From NCBI GenBank assembly GCA_022701365.1, contig JAKUHH010000014.1, forward strand, positions 372,451 through 436,450: a stretch of 64,000 nucleotides of DNA, written 5' to 3'. The position numbers and the translations under genes were made by a program. Source of the stretch: Mycocentrospora acerina. Taxonomy: Eukaryota > Ascomycota > Dothideomycetes > Pleosporales. Below, piece by piece: positions 47,073 through 58,928 of the stretch (positions are counted from its first letter, which is position 1; every line of letters begins with the position of its first letter). The notes beneath the pieces are model-generated. The model did no database searches. It saw only the letters and a list, made by a program, of their open reading frames with translations, and had not been told where the DNA came from.

Positions 47073-47843
47073 TTACTTTGCTTCGCCGACCTCAGTGATG
47101 ACCTTCTTCAAGTTGTGGATATCATGTGCAAACCTCCCCAGGAACAAACCATCCACACCTTCAGCAATCTTGGCAAAAGTGCCTGGCCCAGCACTACCTC
47201 CATATACGATTCTTGTGACACCTTTTCTGCCTGCAGCCAAATTCCTTAGCTCTTTGGTGACATTGACAACGTGGTCTGGGTCCGCAGGCTCCTTTGCGCC
47301 AATTGCCCACACGGGCTCATAGGCCAGTATGACCTCTGTGTCATCGGGCACGGCAGCAAGCACTGACAGAACCTGCGGCTTGCACTCTTCAATGGCCGCA
47401 CCTACCGCTGCCGAAGCAATGTTGTTGTGTGTCCTCTCCCCAATGCACACCAGTGGGATCAAGCCGTTCCTCGCTGCAGCGCCCGCCTTCCTTGCAACCC
47501 AGTCGTCTGTCTCGCCAAATGTGGCTCTCCTCTCTGCATGCCCAATCTCGACGATTCTGGCGCCCGCTTGCCGTAGCACAAGAGGACTGACTTCGCCTGT
47601 GTATGCGCCCTTGTCTTCCCAGAAGGTGTCTTGCGCGCCGAGCATGATAGATGACGGTTGGAGTATGCGCGCAGACTCGGTGAGGGAGACGAAATCAGGG
47701 ATGACGAAGAGGTCAACGCGGGCATTCCAAGCGTCGCCATCGAGCTGCAGGACACCTCGGACGTAGGAGAGGGTGCCGGGCAGGTCAAAGTACATCTTTA
47801 ACGAGACGCCAACCAGGCGGCGAGGTCGAGAGAGGGGAGGCAT
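47073..47843 (-). CDS. Triosephosphate-isomerase-family enzyme, non-glycolytic type
   Basis: TIM-barrel sugar-phosphate isomerase. Intronless, 256 residues, ATG start MPPLSRPRRLVGVSLKMYF. The catalytic set is present: Lys16, His102 in IVEIGHAERR, and Glu176 in AYEPVWAIG. It departs from glycolytic TPI: the GGNWKMN block is GVSLKMY (Asn replaced by Ser), loop 6 reads AIGAKEPADPD instead of AIGTGKTA, and loop 7 reads YGGSAGPGTF. The segment LGAQDTFWEDKGAYTGEVSP resembles bacterial EryH/TpiA2, L-erythrulose-1-phosphate isomerases of erythritol catabolism. A tetrulose- or other ketose-phosphate substrate is therefore more likely than a glycolytic role, but this is inference. The gene is divergent from MTHFR. 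Confidence 0.85.
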   Translation of the reverse strand: MPPLSRPRRLVGVSLKMYFDLPGTLSYVRGVLQLDGDAWNARVDLFVIPDFVSLTESARILQPSSIMLGAQDTFWEDKGAYTGEVSPLVLRQAGARIVEIGHAERRATFGETDDWVARKAGAAARNGLIPLVCIGERTHNNIASAAVGAAIEECKPQVLSVLAAVPDDTEVILAYEPVWAIGAKEPADPDHVVNVTKELRNLAAGRKGVTRIVYGGSAGPGTFAKIAEGVDGLFLGRFAHDIHNLKKVITEVGEAK

Positions 47844-48560
47844 GGCGGCGTTGGTGGAGGAGTGGCAGCAATCTAGGTGTCAGCGTGTGTGCAACGACAG
47901 ATGAGCGTCGCCTCTAAGCTGGCGTGTCCATGCTGGCGAGGCTGTCGACTCGGCCCACACGCTCACTCAGGGATGCTCTATGAGGAATACCGGGGAAGGG
48001 CATTTTGCGGGGCAGACGCCAGCCATGCCATACTATGCACATGCCTCGCACTCGACAGCATCTTCTCCCCCACTCGCCAGGGGGAGACCGGCATTCACCG
48101 AGTCTCTGCGCGCAGCAACCTCTGTCTGTAACGAGCGCCAGGGCACACTTTGTCGGGGTATTTCCTCGGACTCGTCACGCCGCATCCCTGCAGAGCCTCC
48201 GATGATGCCTCCGACCCGCTAGCCCAATCACGATTCCTCCCCGCTAAAGAAATCTGACCGCCATCATACCTTTACAGCTGGCCCCTTTGCAAACAAGATA
48301 CAACGACAACTGTGGTACATGCATCGCCAGCTCGCAGATCGCTGGGCACGGAAACGCTACTTTGGATAGTTCACGGCCAAGCACCCAAACACCCACACAG
48401 GACTTGCATTTCGCGGGGTGCGTTATATATCGTAGATCCTTGTAAGTCGTAGATTGTCGTGGGGCACACGCCCTCGAGGTACTTCCAGACTGACGTGATT
48501 CAGGTCCATTGACGTACAACTTCTCCCTCCATCTTTTTTTCTTCTGCACAGCTCGCCGCC
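47844..48560. promoter_or_regulatory. Divergent region between TIM-like gene and MTHFR
   Basis: 717 bp holding both promoters. No coding segment is supported. A short inverted pair of GTAGATCC/GTAGATTG-type words lies at 48430-48455. Methionine/sulfur control sites of MTHFR are expected here but none was identified with confidence. Confidence 0.5.
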
Positions 48561-50663
48561 ATGCACATCTCCCAGAAGCTTATCCAGGCGAGAGCCGAGG
48601 GGAAGCCAACCTTCTCCTTTGAGTTCTTCCCTCCCAAGACGGCGCAGGTATGCTGAACCCCATGTCTTCTGCAAACAACATGCTGACGCTCGCCAGGGAG
48701 TGCAAAACCTCTATGACCGCATGGATCGCATGCACGGCTTCGGTCCCCAATTCATCGACATCACCTGGGGCGCAGGTGGTCGCCACTCCAAGCTCACATG
48801 CGAGATGGTCAAGGTCGCCCAGTCCGTGTACGGTCTCGAGACATGCATGCACCTGACCTGTACCGACATGGAGAAGTCAAAGCTCGACGAAGCCTTGCGC
48901 GACGCCTATCAATCCGGCTGCACAAACATCCTTGCCCTGAGGGGAGACCCGCCTCGCGAAAGAGAAAAGTGGGAGGCTACTGCCGGCGGGTTCCGCTATG
49001 CTAAGGACTTGGTCAAATACATCAAGGAGAAATACGGCAACCACTTTGACATTGGTGTGGCGGGATACTCGGAAGGATGCGACGACAACTCTGATGTGGA
49101 CGAACTTATCGACCATCTCAAAGAGAAGGTCGATGCGGGTGCCACGTTTATTGTGACCCAGATGTTCTACGACGTTGATATTTTCCTCGACTGGGCAAAG
49201 AAGGTTCGCGCAAAGGGCATCGATGCCATCATCATTCCTGGCATCATGCCCATTCACACCCACGCCGCATTCATGAGGAGAGCGAACTGGACCAAATGCA
49301 ACATCCCGCCTCACTGGACTAAGGCTTTGGAGCCCATAAAAAACGACGACGTCGAAGTCCGTGAGGTTGGAAGAGACCTGGTAGCAGAAATGTGCCGGAA
49401 GCTGATCGATGCGGGTATTTTGCATCTGCACTTGTAAGCTGTCCTGCCAATCATTATCCGTTCTACACTGACACTCGCAGCTACACCATGAACCTTGCAC
49501 AAACCACTCGCATGATTCTCGAAGAACTAGAAGTTCTACCCGACGTCGAGTCGCCTTTGGAGAAGCCTCTCCCATGGCGCCCATCTCTGGGTCTCAACCG
49601 CCGAGACGAGAACGTGCGACCTATCTTCTGGCGCAACCGCAATCGATCCTATGTCGCGCGCACTCAGGACTGGGACGAATTCCCCAACGGCCGCTGGGGA
49701 GATTCTCGCTCTCCCGCTTTCGGCGAGCTCGACGCATACGGTGTCGGCTTGAAGGGCACCAACGAGCAGAACATCAAGCTTTGGGGCACACCAACGTCTG
49801 TTCAGGACGTCTCCAATCTCTTCGTACGTTACATGGAAGGAAAGGTCGAATCCCTACCCTGGAGTGAGCAAGCCATCACCAACGAAGCCGGATCTATTCA
49901 GAACGATTTGATCGACCTAAACCGTCGTGGCTTCCTCACCATCAATTCTCAGCCTGCCGTGAACGGTGCCAAATCATCCGATCCAATCTTTGGGTGGGGC
50001 CCGAACAACGGTTACGTGTATCAAAAGGCGTACCTCGAAGTGCTCGTCTCTCCTGAGTACATTGCTGAGATCATTACTCGTATTGAGCGTGATCCCGACT
50101 TTACATACTACGCCGTCAACAAGGATGGCGATTTGAAAACCAATGCTCCGGGTGAGGGTCCGAATGCTGTGACTTGGGGTGTCTTCCCTGGCAAAGAGAT
50201 TGTCCAGCCGACTATCGTAGAGACTGTCAGTTTCCTTGCTTGGAAAGACGAGTTTTACAGGTTGGGCGACGAGTGGGCAAATTGTCACGCTAGCGTCAGT
50301 CCTGCTCGATACGTTATCGAGAACTTGATGGATACATGGTATCTCCTCAACATTGGTGAGTGATACAAATCTTGGTGTCTTATTCTCAACTAACACGGTA
50401 TAGTACACAACGACTTCCACGTCAATGGTGGCATCTTCTCCCTCTTCGAGGGTATGCGAGTGAAGGACATGGACAAGGCGTTGCACAACCCTAGTGTCGA
50501 TGCACCATCTAATGGCACCAACGGCCATCAGGAGACTACCGGCGACTCTGCTAAAACCAATGGTATCAACGGTACTAATGGCACCAACGGCATTCTAGAG
50601 GCTGCCAAGTCTGCAGTCGTAGAGGCAGCTAATGGCTTGAAGGGCGTGACGCTATCCAACTAA
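48561..50663 (+). CDS. MET13: Methylenetetrahydrofolate reductase (Met13 type)
   Basis: FAD enzyme reducing 5,10-methylene-THF to 5-methyl-THF for methionine synthesis. Four exons, 48561-48647, 48697-49433, 49481-50355 and 50404-50663, give 652 residues. The catalytic barrel covers about 1-300: FSFEFFPPKTAQGVQNLYDR, PQFIDITWGAGG, CMHLTCTDM, NILALRGDPP and FIVTQMFYDVD. The C-terminal regulatory, SAM-binding-type module includes YVARTQDWDEFPNGRWGDSR, DPIFGWGPNNGYVYQKAYLE and NAVTWGVFPGKEIVQPTIVE. The opening GVQNLYDRMDRM and QSVYGLETCMHLTCT are closer to yeast Met13 than Met12. After NGGIFSLFEGM the protein carries an extra ~60-residue tail with NGTNG/NGINGT repeats, unlike the conserved core. 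Confidence 0.95.
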
Positions 50664-51575
50664 CTCTAGTTGTCTGACCAGTCGACAAACCACGATCTTA
50701 CCTCCTTCAACACGGCAAGACTCGACGTTCCTCTTCTCTCTTCTCCTCTCCAACCCTCATGCTCTTTAGCGACACTTTGCACTTCAACAAGCGCATTTCC
50801 TTGGTCTATTTGCTTCCCTGTTCGGCGTTTGCGGTGTCTTGAAAGGAAAAAAAAAGCTCAAAATCCAAAAGTCTCAGCACTTGGAAAAATAAGGGGCGCG
50901 TCGATTCAACCTGACGAACCCCATAATGATATGTAAGGAAAAACATCGGTGGGAAATGGCATGGTGTAGCATGGCATAGCATGGCATAGCATGGCATGGC
51001 TTTTCAGAGATACCCGACCTCATGCCCTCAACGGCATGGGTCAACTTTCTATTTGCTTTCATATTATTATTACTATTGTAGTTGTAGACAGGAATTAGTT
51101 CCTTCTCTCTCACTCTTTTTTCCAAGTAGTAAAAAACAATACATAAAAAATTGCTTGGAATGTTAGTGGAGTGTACTATGTCGTTTTGATGGTTCCACTG
51201 ACTGATACAAGCAAAGTACGAAAGCAAATCAGTGGCCGAGGAAAAACCCAACGAGTGTATGTATAGTCAAGATGATGATTGCTTTCTCTATGCGAATTGA
51301 ACCTCGCCGTCCATGTTCCCGACAAACCCAGATCAAACCAACCCAAACCTAGCAAAACACAACGCAACGAAACGCAACGCTTCGTGGGCCCGTGAGTAAA
51401 AAAAAAAGAAAGAACGCGATAGCTCTCTACTCCTATCCTGTCGTCTCCTCCCCGCTCCGCTCCACCGGTTCCCCATTCCCTATTATGCATCATCTTTCAC
51501 TCCGTTGAATTGAGCTGTACTCGTTTACGAAAAAAAAAAATTCAGCAGCTATTCGTCCCTGACGAGTCTACCATT
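50664..51575. other. Convergent 3' region of MTHFR and ArfGAP genes
   Basis: 912 bp with no gene. Poly-A/T tracts (50847-50856, 51398-51408, 51528-51541) and a 10-bp repeat are present. T- and A-rich runs probably serve 3'-end formation of both genes. Confidence 0.65.
50966..51000. repeat. 10-bp tandem repeat (TAGCATGGCA)
   Basis: About three and a half head-to-tail copies of TAGCATGGCA in the MTHFR 3' flank; the last copy has CATGGCATGG. Confidence 0.85.
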
Positions 51576-53240
51576 CTACTGATTCATGTAGTTTCGTATA
51601 GCGCCTTGTAGTCTCGTCGCACCTTCGCCGAGCATAGTGGACAGATTCTCCAAGTCGTCGCCAGCTGTGATGCCAAATTTGCGGACAAAATCTTTGGCTG
51701 CACCCTCGAGGTCGCCGTAGTCGTCTTCTTGGTTGTCGTCCTCGGGGCGGCCAAAGTAGGCGTTTGAGGAAATGGATGTTGCTCCTTCGAAGCCTGTGGT
51801 GTGTTGGTCAGTTGCTTTATGGCATTAGCGCAATTGTTGATAGCCTGGACGTACCTGATAACCGCTCCTTCGCCTGTGCCGTAGCTGAAGGATCAAACGC
51901 ATTGCGACCAAAGAACTCGTCGCTCGAAATGCCTTTTTGTGTACCAAACTTCTCGCGCGCAAACTTCTCGCTGTCGTCCTGAGCTGGCTTGCCCACGCTT
52001 CCAAATCCGCCCATCTTCTTCTGTTGCGCAGCAGGCTTCTTTCCAGCACCAACTTGTCCAAATCCAAGACGCTGTACGCCCATCCCTAGTCTCTCCACGT
52101 CCTCACTTGCGCGATCAGGCTTGGCAGTTGTCCCAAATCCTCCACGAGACGCCGCGACAGGTGTGGGGGATACAACGGTCGATGCTTCAGAGGCTTTAGA
52201 TTTCGAGGCCGCAGCAGCCTCGGCGGCTTCTGCGTCGGGGTCGTAGCCTAGCTTCTCGATACGCTCCGCTTCTTCACGGGCTTTGCGCTCTGCTTCCTCG
52301 AAATCCAGTCCGCCGTCAGCGGCAACGACCTTCTTTGCACCGAGTCCCTTCTTCTTTGCTCCCAGAATGTTCTTCTTTGGCGCGCCACCTGCGACAGTCT
52401 TTCTTACTGAGGGCTTAGCGGCAGGGGTGGCGGCGGGAGTGCTGGCTTCGGAAGACCCAACGAGCGGCGACTTTGGTCGATCTGTGCCGTTGCCGTTGGC
52501 GGCAGGCTTCAGGAACGGCGACCCCACACGTGGCGTGCCGGTGCGCGAAGGCGGGTTCGAGGGTCGCTTGACGGCAGGCTTATCCCAGGAAGAGAAAAAG
52601 TCGTCATCTTCACCCGCTGGGGTATTGCTGCCGTCGGTGCCAGGCACGTCAGGAACGTCTGTGATTATGACCTCCTCAGGGTAGCTAAACAGTGTCCTTG
52701 TCAGTGCTTGCCATGGGAAATGGAAATTGCGAGTCGTACAGTTTGGCGTCGGCAGCACAGCGCCTAGTCAACTCCTCCTTGTACTTTGTCGCCGCATTGC
52801 TTGTGTATTTTGCCTTGTGGTCTTTACTCGCGAGGGCAGCAGAGCCGCCGTGTGACTGGAAGTATTTGGTTGCGCTCTCGTTGCCGCCGACTTTCATGAT
52901 TCGGAGTTGGTCCCATTGCCATACTGTGTTCCATCAGCTCAAGCCCCCAATCCATCCCCCGCGACCCGGTGTAAAACGTACAATCGAGGTTGGTTGATCG
53001 CACAAACGAGATGTGCACGCCCATGTTGCGGTGGTTCGACGAGCAGTCAAGGCATAGGTAGATGCCAAAGGGCACGGAGCTCCATGTTGGGTTCTTTGCG
53101 CCGCAATCGAAACATATCTACAGCGGATTGTTAGCCAATATCCACCGCCCCTCGTTAGTGAAGCAACGTACCTTGTTCGCGGGCTTTGCCTTGAGTTTGG
53201 TAAAGATGTTCTGCGACTGGGTTTTGGTCGCGAGAGACAT
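51576..53240 (-). CDS. GLO3: ArfGAP of the Glo3/ArfGAP2-3 type
   Basis: GTPase-activating protein for Arf1, acting in COPI retrograde traffic at the Golgi. Five exons, 53240-53172, 53117-52982, 52923-52740, 52684-51855 and 51793-51576, give 478 residues. The N-terminal ArfGAP zinc finger uses Cys25, 28, 45 and 48 (CX2CX16CX2C), with the arginine finger Arg53 in SSNHRNMGVHISFVRS, then LDLWQWDQLRIMKVGGN. The middle is low-complexity, Lys/Ala-rich with a basic patch (KKNILGAKKKGLGAKK). Two Glo3-motif copies, ISSDEFFGR and SISSNAYFGR, near the C-terminus separate it from Gcs1-type ArfGAPs. The C-terminal amphipathic helix region ends RLQGAIRNYMNQ. Confidence 0.93.
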
Positions 53241-55190
53241 GATGGAGGCGGGTAGGAATGCGTACGGAGAGTGGAATAGGAGTCGAACTGTGGTGGGGAT
53301 ATTTTGAGCGGCGTCGGGAATGCCTAGCTGGCCGTAAGGATACCATGGCACGTGACATGCGTGAACCCCGTGTACTCCACTCTTCCTGACCCACTTCGCG
53401 ACTTGCTGATCCAACTAGACTGTGTGGAGTGTTCGCGCCGTCACCTCCAGGTTGTTCACCGGAAGTTTCTCGCTACCACTGATGCCTTTACAGTCTCTAG
53501 GGTTTATTCTTATGATTTCTGCATAGCAAACCACAGATGATATACTACAGTCTTTGCTTTTCATTCCTCCGTGTTCCTCGTCTCCTTGATCTACCCACTA
53601 CAAACGATAAAGGACACATATCAACGCTGTAACAAATCAATTTGGACATAGATCTGTGACGAAGAGCGGAGCTGTCAATACAGTTTTCATCTACTCAAAC
53701 CTTTATAAAATGTCGAAAATGCCCCTCGAGTGCCATCACCATTTGCATCACCCATATTGAACGCTGAATCAAGTCAACCATGCATCTGAAGAGGTCCCGT
53801 TCGTCTCTCTCCATTATTGCCTTCATCTCTGCCGCTGTTATGGTCATTCTGAATTTCTCTAACCACTGATTATTATCCACGTCACCCTCATTCTCTTTAG
53901 ATAACTCCTTTACCAACAACAGCACAAGCCTATGCTCAAATGTCAACTCCTCCTGTAGAGTATCAACCAGAAGTAGTATTGCAGCGTAAACAAATTTAAT
54001 AAGGTCACCATGAATCAGCCAACCAGGTTTGACAAGTGAAGGTCCAAGAGCAACGAGACAGTCAAAGTTCCTTGAACTTTATATAAATACTCTGCTCTTC
54101 AGCTTAAACACACTTTAACAAAGCCTCACAACCTTCGAAAGATGGCTAACCCAGTATATATCTTACATCATCCTCTGGTCGGAACAGAGTCCTCTCCTTC
54201 GCCTCAGACAAAAACTGGACGTTGATGTTCTTGAGTCATGACTACTCATTTCCTACTTTTGGTTTCCTGGACCGATTTGGTCTCATCCTGGTAATTCAAA
54301 TTTACAGATAGGGTGGCCTAATCTGTTATTTTGTAAGTTGCTTCAAGGATACAAGCAGTCTTAGGAATTTCTGTCAGTCACGTAGGACAATTGCTGGGAG
54401 TGATACCGAAAAGGCTGCATACTTAGCCAATTACCCTTGTGTATGGCAATGGAGACCCAGAAGTTTCTCATTCTTTCAGAGAAGATATGCACTGTTTTTG
54501 GATGTATCGAGCTTTCAATTAGGGTGATTCTTACGAATATCCTCATTCAAGTCGCATTGTGATTGATTGGACCTCAGTCCAATTCTGGAGATTTTCAACA
54601 TCAAAAAACTTGAGCATCCAGTACACATATGCTGTTATTCCATCTCAGGAGACCTCAATCAAAAGTTAAATTCCAGTAGTAGGTTAGAAACGACTGGTCA
54701 GATACACCCCAAAACTATCTTCACCCATTTTCTTCACTTCTTCACAATAAATACACACTCTGACTATCAGTCAAGCTTGCTTCCATGCCAAATACTGGCA
54801 GACTATAAATCAGTTGGATGTGCACATTTCAGGTGTACAAAAGGAAAGTTATGTGTAGACTCGCCAAAGAAGAGTTGGCAAGGTCTTGATACGATCGTCT
54901 GGCCAAGAGCTCACAATTGGTCTAGCTCGCTTTGCACACAGTCATACAAACCAGACCACCGACTTTTCTCGTCTTCCTCTCAAGCGTATACAGAACTGTC
55001 AATTGTCGTAGTCAGATGGTGTCGTTCATGAAAGGGTCCAAAGACGTGGTGGTTAGCGCCAGTGCCGGAGCGAGGCGAACTCTTGGCTAGCGTGGTGTGG
55101 GGCCAAAATTTATCTATCGATTAGCACCGCGAACGAACTTTTGCAGAACACCGCCTCGACAACAGTTTACCCTTCACACCACCCGCCAAA
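53241..55190. other. AT-rich region between ArfGAP and NOG1
   Basis: The first ~250 bp are the ArfGAP promoter and the last ~170 bp the NOG1 promoter, where the final 50 bp before ATG are CA-rich. The middle (53,500-54,900) is AT-rich and holds a minus-strand decayed coding remnant (listed separately). No other gene is seen. Confidence 0.6.
53695..54235 (-). pseudogene. Probable decayed coding remnant, family unknown
   Basis: A minus-strand frame is open from 54080 down to a stop at 53695 (about 127 codons) and has protein-like composition, for example LLLVKELSKENEGD, AAEMKAIMERDERDLF and a Leu/Val-rich helix before them. It has no ATG start. Upstream, 54232-54167 encodes KNINVQFLSEAKERTLFRPE followed by a good donor GTAAGA, but it is preceded by in-frame TAG and TGA codons that would both be Trp (TGG) before G-to-A change. 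The two pieces do not join in phase at any visible acceptor. This looks like a gene fragment damaged by RIP-type mutation. I cannot name the family. Confidence 0.35.
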
Positions 55191-57394
55191 ATGAAGACGC
55201 AGTGGAAGGATATCCCCGTTGTGCCCACGAGCCAGGAGTTCCTGGATATTGTGCTTTCGCGAACGCAAAGAAGGTATCGCATCCACTTTTCTTTCCTATT
55301 TTTCGCATTCCTTTGCTACTCGAGCTGACCATGAAAAAGGCTGCCCACCCAGATCCGTGCAGGCTTCAAGATCAGCCGAATTCGCGCCTTCTACACGCGC
55401 AAAGTGAAGTACACGGCTGAGACTTTCACCGAGCGTCTTTCTGGCACAATCGAGGCCTTCCCACGCCTCGTCGATATCCACCCGTTCCACCGCGATTTGC
55501 TCAACACTCTTTACGATGCGGATCACTTCCGTATTGCCCTCGGTCAGCTCTCGACCGCCAAATCCCTCATCGAGACAGTCGCCCGCGACTACGTCCGTCT
55601 TTTGAAGTACGGCCAGTCGCTGTTCCAGTGCAAGCAGCTGAAGAGGGCCGCGCTCGGTCGCATGGCCACAATCTGCAAGAGGCTCAAGGACCCGCTCGTC
55701 TACCTCGAGCAGGTCAGGCAGCATTTGGGCCGTCTGCCCTCGATTGACCCAAACACGCGCACACTTGTCATTGCCGGTTTCCCCAACGTGGGCAAATCGT
55801 CTTTCTTGAAGTCCATCTCCCGAGCCGACGTCGAGGTGCAGCCTTATGCTTTCACAACGAAGAGTCTTTACGTAGGACATTTGTAAGTCTCTGTCACGAA
55901 AACACAAAAAAATCTACTAACATGAAAAACAGCGACTACAAGATGCTCAGGTTCCAGGCAGTCGACACTCCCGGAATTTTGGACCACGCTTTGGAGGACA
56001 TGAGTACGTTAATCACTGGCTTTGCTATTTGCCCCGCGCCACGCGATATTGTACTAACATTTGGTAGACACCATTGAACATCAGTCCATTTGCGCCATTG
56101 CCCATCTTCGCGCCCACATTCTCTACTTTATGGATCTTAGTGAGCAATGTGGTTATTCAGTCGCTTCCCAAATCGCCCTCTTCAACAACATCAAGCCCTT
56201 GTTCGCGAACAAGCTGATCTCGGTTGTCATCAACAAGATCGACCTTATGCGTCCAGAGCAGCTAGACCCCGAGACACAGGCACAACTCCAGAGCATGCTC
56301 AAGTCTGGCGAGGTCGAGATTCTCGAGCTTTCCTGCAACACCATGGAGGGTGTCATGGCAGTGCGCAACTCCGTGTGCGACCGCTTGATCGCGTCTCGCA
56401 ACGCCGAGAAGCTCAAGGCTGGTACTAACAGCGCTGGCGAGCCTTCTGGCCGTCTTGGAGACCTTCTCCGCCGTATTCACGTGGCACAGCCCCTCGGCGG
56501 TGTTACCCGGGAGACATTTATCCCAGAAGCGGCCCTTAACAAGAAGAAGTACGACAGGGACGACCCAGACAGGCCTCTTCTCGAGCGCGATCTGGAGGCG
56601 GAGGATGGTGGTGCCGGTGTGTACAACCTCGACATGCGCAAGAACTACATGCTCGAGAACGACGAGTGGAAACATGACCGCATTCCCGAGGTCTTCAAGG
56701 GCCAGAACGTGTACGACTTCATTGACCCCGATATCGAGGCCAAGCTTGCTGCTCTCGAGGAGGAGGAAGAGAAACTTGAAGCTGAGGGTTTCTACGAGTC
56801 TGAGGAGGAGCTCGAGGATGCCGAGGAGGCCGACATCAGGTACAAGGCAGAGCTCATCCGAGAGAAGAGGCAACTCATCCGAAATGAAGCAAAGATGCGC
56901 AAGAGTCTCAAGAACAGGGCCGTCATTCCCCGAACTGCCAAGGCGAAGAGGGTATCGGAGATGGAGTCTGCTCTCGAGAGCCTGGGCTACGACACTTCGA
57001 ACATTGCCGCTCGCGCACGCAGCGCCAGCCGAGGACGTACTTTGGCTCGTGCCAAGTCTGAGGCCACCGAGGGTGACGCCATGGACGTTGATAACGACAC
57101 AAACAAGGCCAAGCTTGCAAGAGCAATGAGCCGTGGCAGGAGCCAGAGCACCAACCGCAGAACAGACGGTGTTCCTAGCGAGCTTGCTGCTACAAAGGCG
57201 GAGAAGATTGCGAAGTTGTCGCAGAAGAAGATGAACAGGAACGCCAGGCAGGGTGAGGCCGATAGGCACCAGACTGGTTCCCTGATCAAGCACTTGGTAA
57301 GTCTACTGCTATATTTTGAGCATATTGACACGACGCTAACACTCATGTACAGACTGCCGGTAAGCGTGGTATTGGTAAGACGAGCCACAGATAG
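55191..57394 (+). CDS. NOG1: Nucleolar GTP-binding protein NOG1
   Basis: GTPase needed for 60S ribosomal subunit assembly in the nucleolus. Five exons, 55191-55273, 55340-55882, 55933-56003, 56068-57296 and 57353-57394, give 655 residues (yeast ~647). The N-terminal NOG1 helical domain opens with MKTQWKDIPVVPTSQEFLD. GTPase motifs: G1 GFPNVGKSS (174-182), G3 DTPG (220-223) and G4 NKID (288-291). The PEVFKGQNVYDFIDPDIEAK block and the long acidic/basic coiled region precede the C-terminal HLTAGKRGIGKTSHR, created by the last 42-nt exon. Reading through that final intron gives an unrelated ~120-residue tail, so splicing there is required. Confidence 0.96.
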
Positions 57395-58928
57395 ACGGAG
57401 CTGGAGCGATATATACTTTTGTATTCAGTTTGGTGGTCGCAACAGTGTCATGGGGTCAATGGCGAAAAATTCATGGTCGGGCGTTCAGGCTGCAGGTGCA
57501 TTAGATACCAACTCGCTGATCACGTTGCCAGCGTGGGTAATGCGAGATCTATTCTCTCTTTTGATACAAAAAGCTTCCTTGATGTTATCGATGCAGCGCC
57601 CCTCCCCCCTCTCAAAAAAAGCACATGACTTTGTGATTCGCCCATACTGTGGGGACTTGCAAAGTTGAGAGCGCATCCACCTGGTGTATGACACGCAGAA
57701 CTAAGAATACCAAGCAAACGGGGGTTTTATTTATCTACTTTATTGATTTCCCCGAAAAACAAGTCATTTTTCTTTCTTCTCGTTCCCGTCCAATCATGCA
57801 TGTCAGATGTTGTCATTGTACTTACTGCATTGCTGCATCTTGAAGTCGGCGAGGCTTACCAACTTAACCCAGCCACCACGTTCGAGCCCCCGACTCATGC
57901 ACCGAACCTGCCTGCCTGCTTGCCTAATTGTAAAAATAGCGATGCTCTTCTGCATGTTGTCGTCGTCGAGGGCGGTGGTGGTGGTGGTGGCGGCGGCGGG
58001 CGGGTAAAACGGCCTATAGCAAGGAAGGCAGTGCTGAGACGAAGAAAGCTAACCGCTCCAGCAGAGCATCTACTAAGAGAGATGTGAGTAAACCAATGGA
58101 TGGGTTGATTTTTCTCAAGTGTAGATGTAGATGAGTCGAGAGGGCGGTTGGTTGGTTGGCTGGTTGATAAATAGTAAGGTGTGTGCACTGGGGGAACTAG
58201 GTACTGATGTTGAAACAATGATTCAAGCTTCGCACGGCAGAGCAGAGTAGAGACACCGCGTTTAGCCCGATCGCGGACCTCTTACCTCACACTCTCCAAT
58301 GACAACAACACCATCAATATCACATCGCGTCTAACGCTGCTTGCCTCACCGGCACGCACAAACAGACTCTCCCAAACCCGCCGATACATAGTTGTGCATG
58401 ACTTGCAGCCTGCAGTCATTGTCTGGGCGCCAAGACACTCGATGACTTTCGCCCGACGCTTAGCCTCGAGGCTGTGTGCCTGTGTGTCCTGTCCAGTGAG
58501 CAAGGCGGGAGACAGCCTCGTGCAGGGGGGGACGGTCCACCGAAATTGGGGGCCGAAACGTGCAGGTGGTAATTTGACGGGGAATGGTGAGATGTAGGAG
58601 GGGGTTCTGATTGGGATGAGCAAGGCGGTTTGATGGGTGCATGGGGGGCCTGAGTGGTAGCGGCTGCTGGTACTGGTGCTGGTGCTGTGATGTGCTGTGC
58701 TATGCTATTGTTGGGTTGCGCGCTTCTCTTACCTACTTGTGTGAGAAGTTTTGTCCTCCCTGTTTTGTTGCGTTGCATTGCGTTGCGTTGTGTTGTATCG
58801 AGTTACGTCCCTGGCGATTTGATTTAGTTTGGTTTGATCTGATCTGATCGGATTGGATTTGGTCTGAGAAAAAGAGCAAGGTTCTAGGATTTGTGCTACG
58901 ACTTGACGCGAGAACTTGGAGAGACAAA
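57395..58928. other. Gene-free region between NOG1 and PAN-like gene
   Basis: 1.5 kb with no recognised gene. It includes a GGT/GGC run (57969-58001), TTGCG/TTGCA repeats (58766-58795) and a GATCTGATC-rich stretch (58835-58855) in the presumed leader of the downstream gene. Confidence 0.6.
57969..58001. repeat. (GGT/GGC)n trinucleotide repeat
   Basis: About ten GGT or GGC triplets in a non-coding region between NOG1 and the PAN-like gene. Confidence 0.85.

Noticed and set aside
5001..50663. Folate gene cluster (cyclo-ligase and MTHFR in one window)
   Set aside because: The two genes are 43 kb apart with unrelated genes between them; co-location is likely chance.
56262..57293. 343-codon antisense frame across NOG1
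   Set aside because: Leu/Val-rich shadow of the Glu/Arg/Lys-rich NOG1 coding strand; NOG1 is certain.
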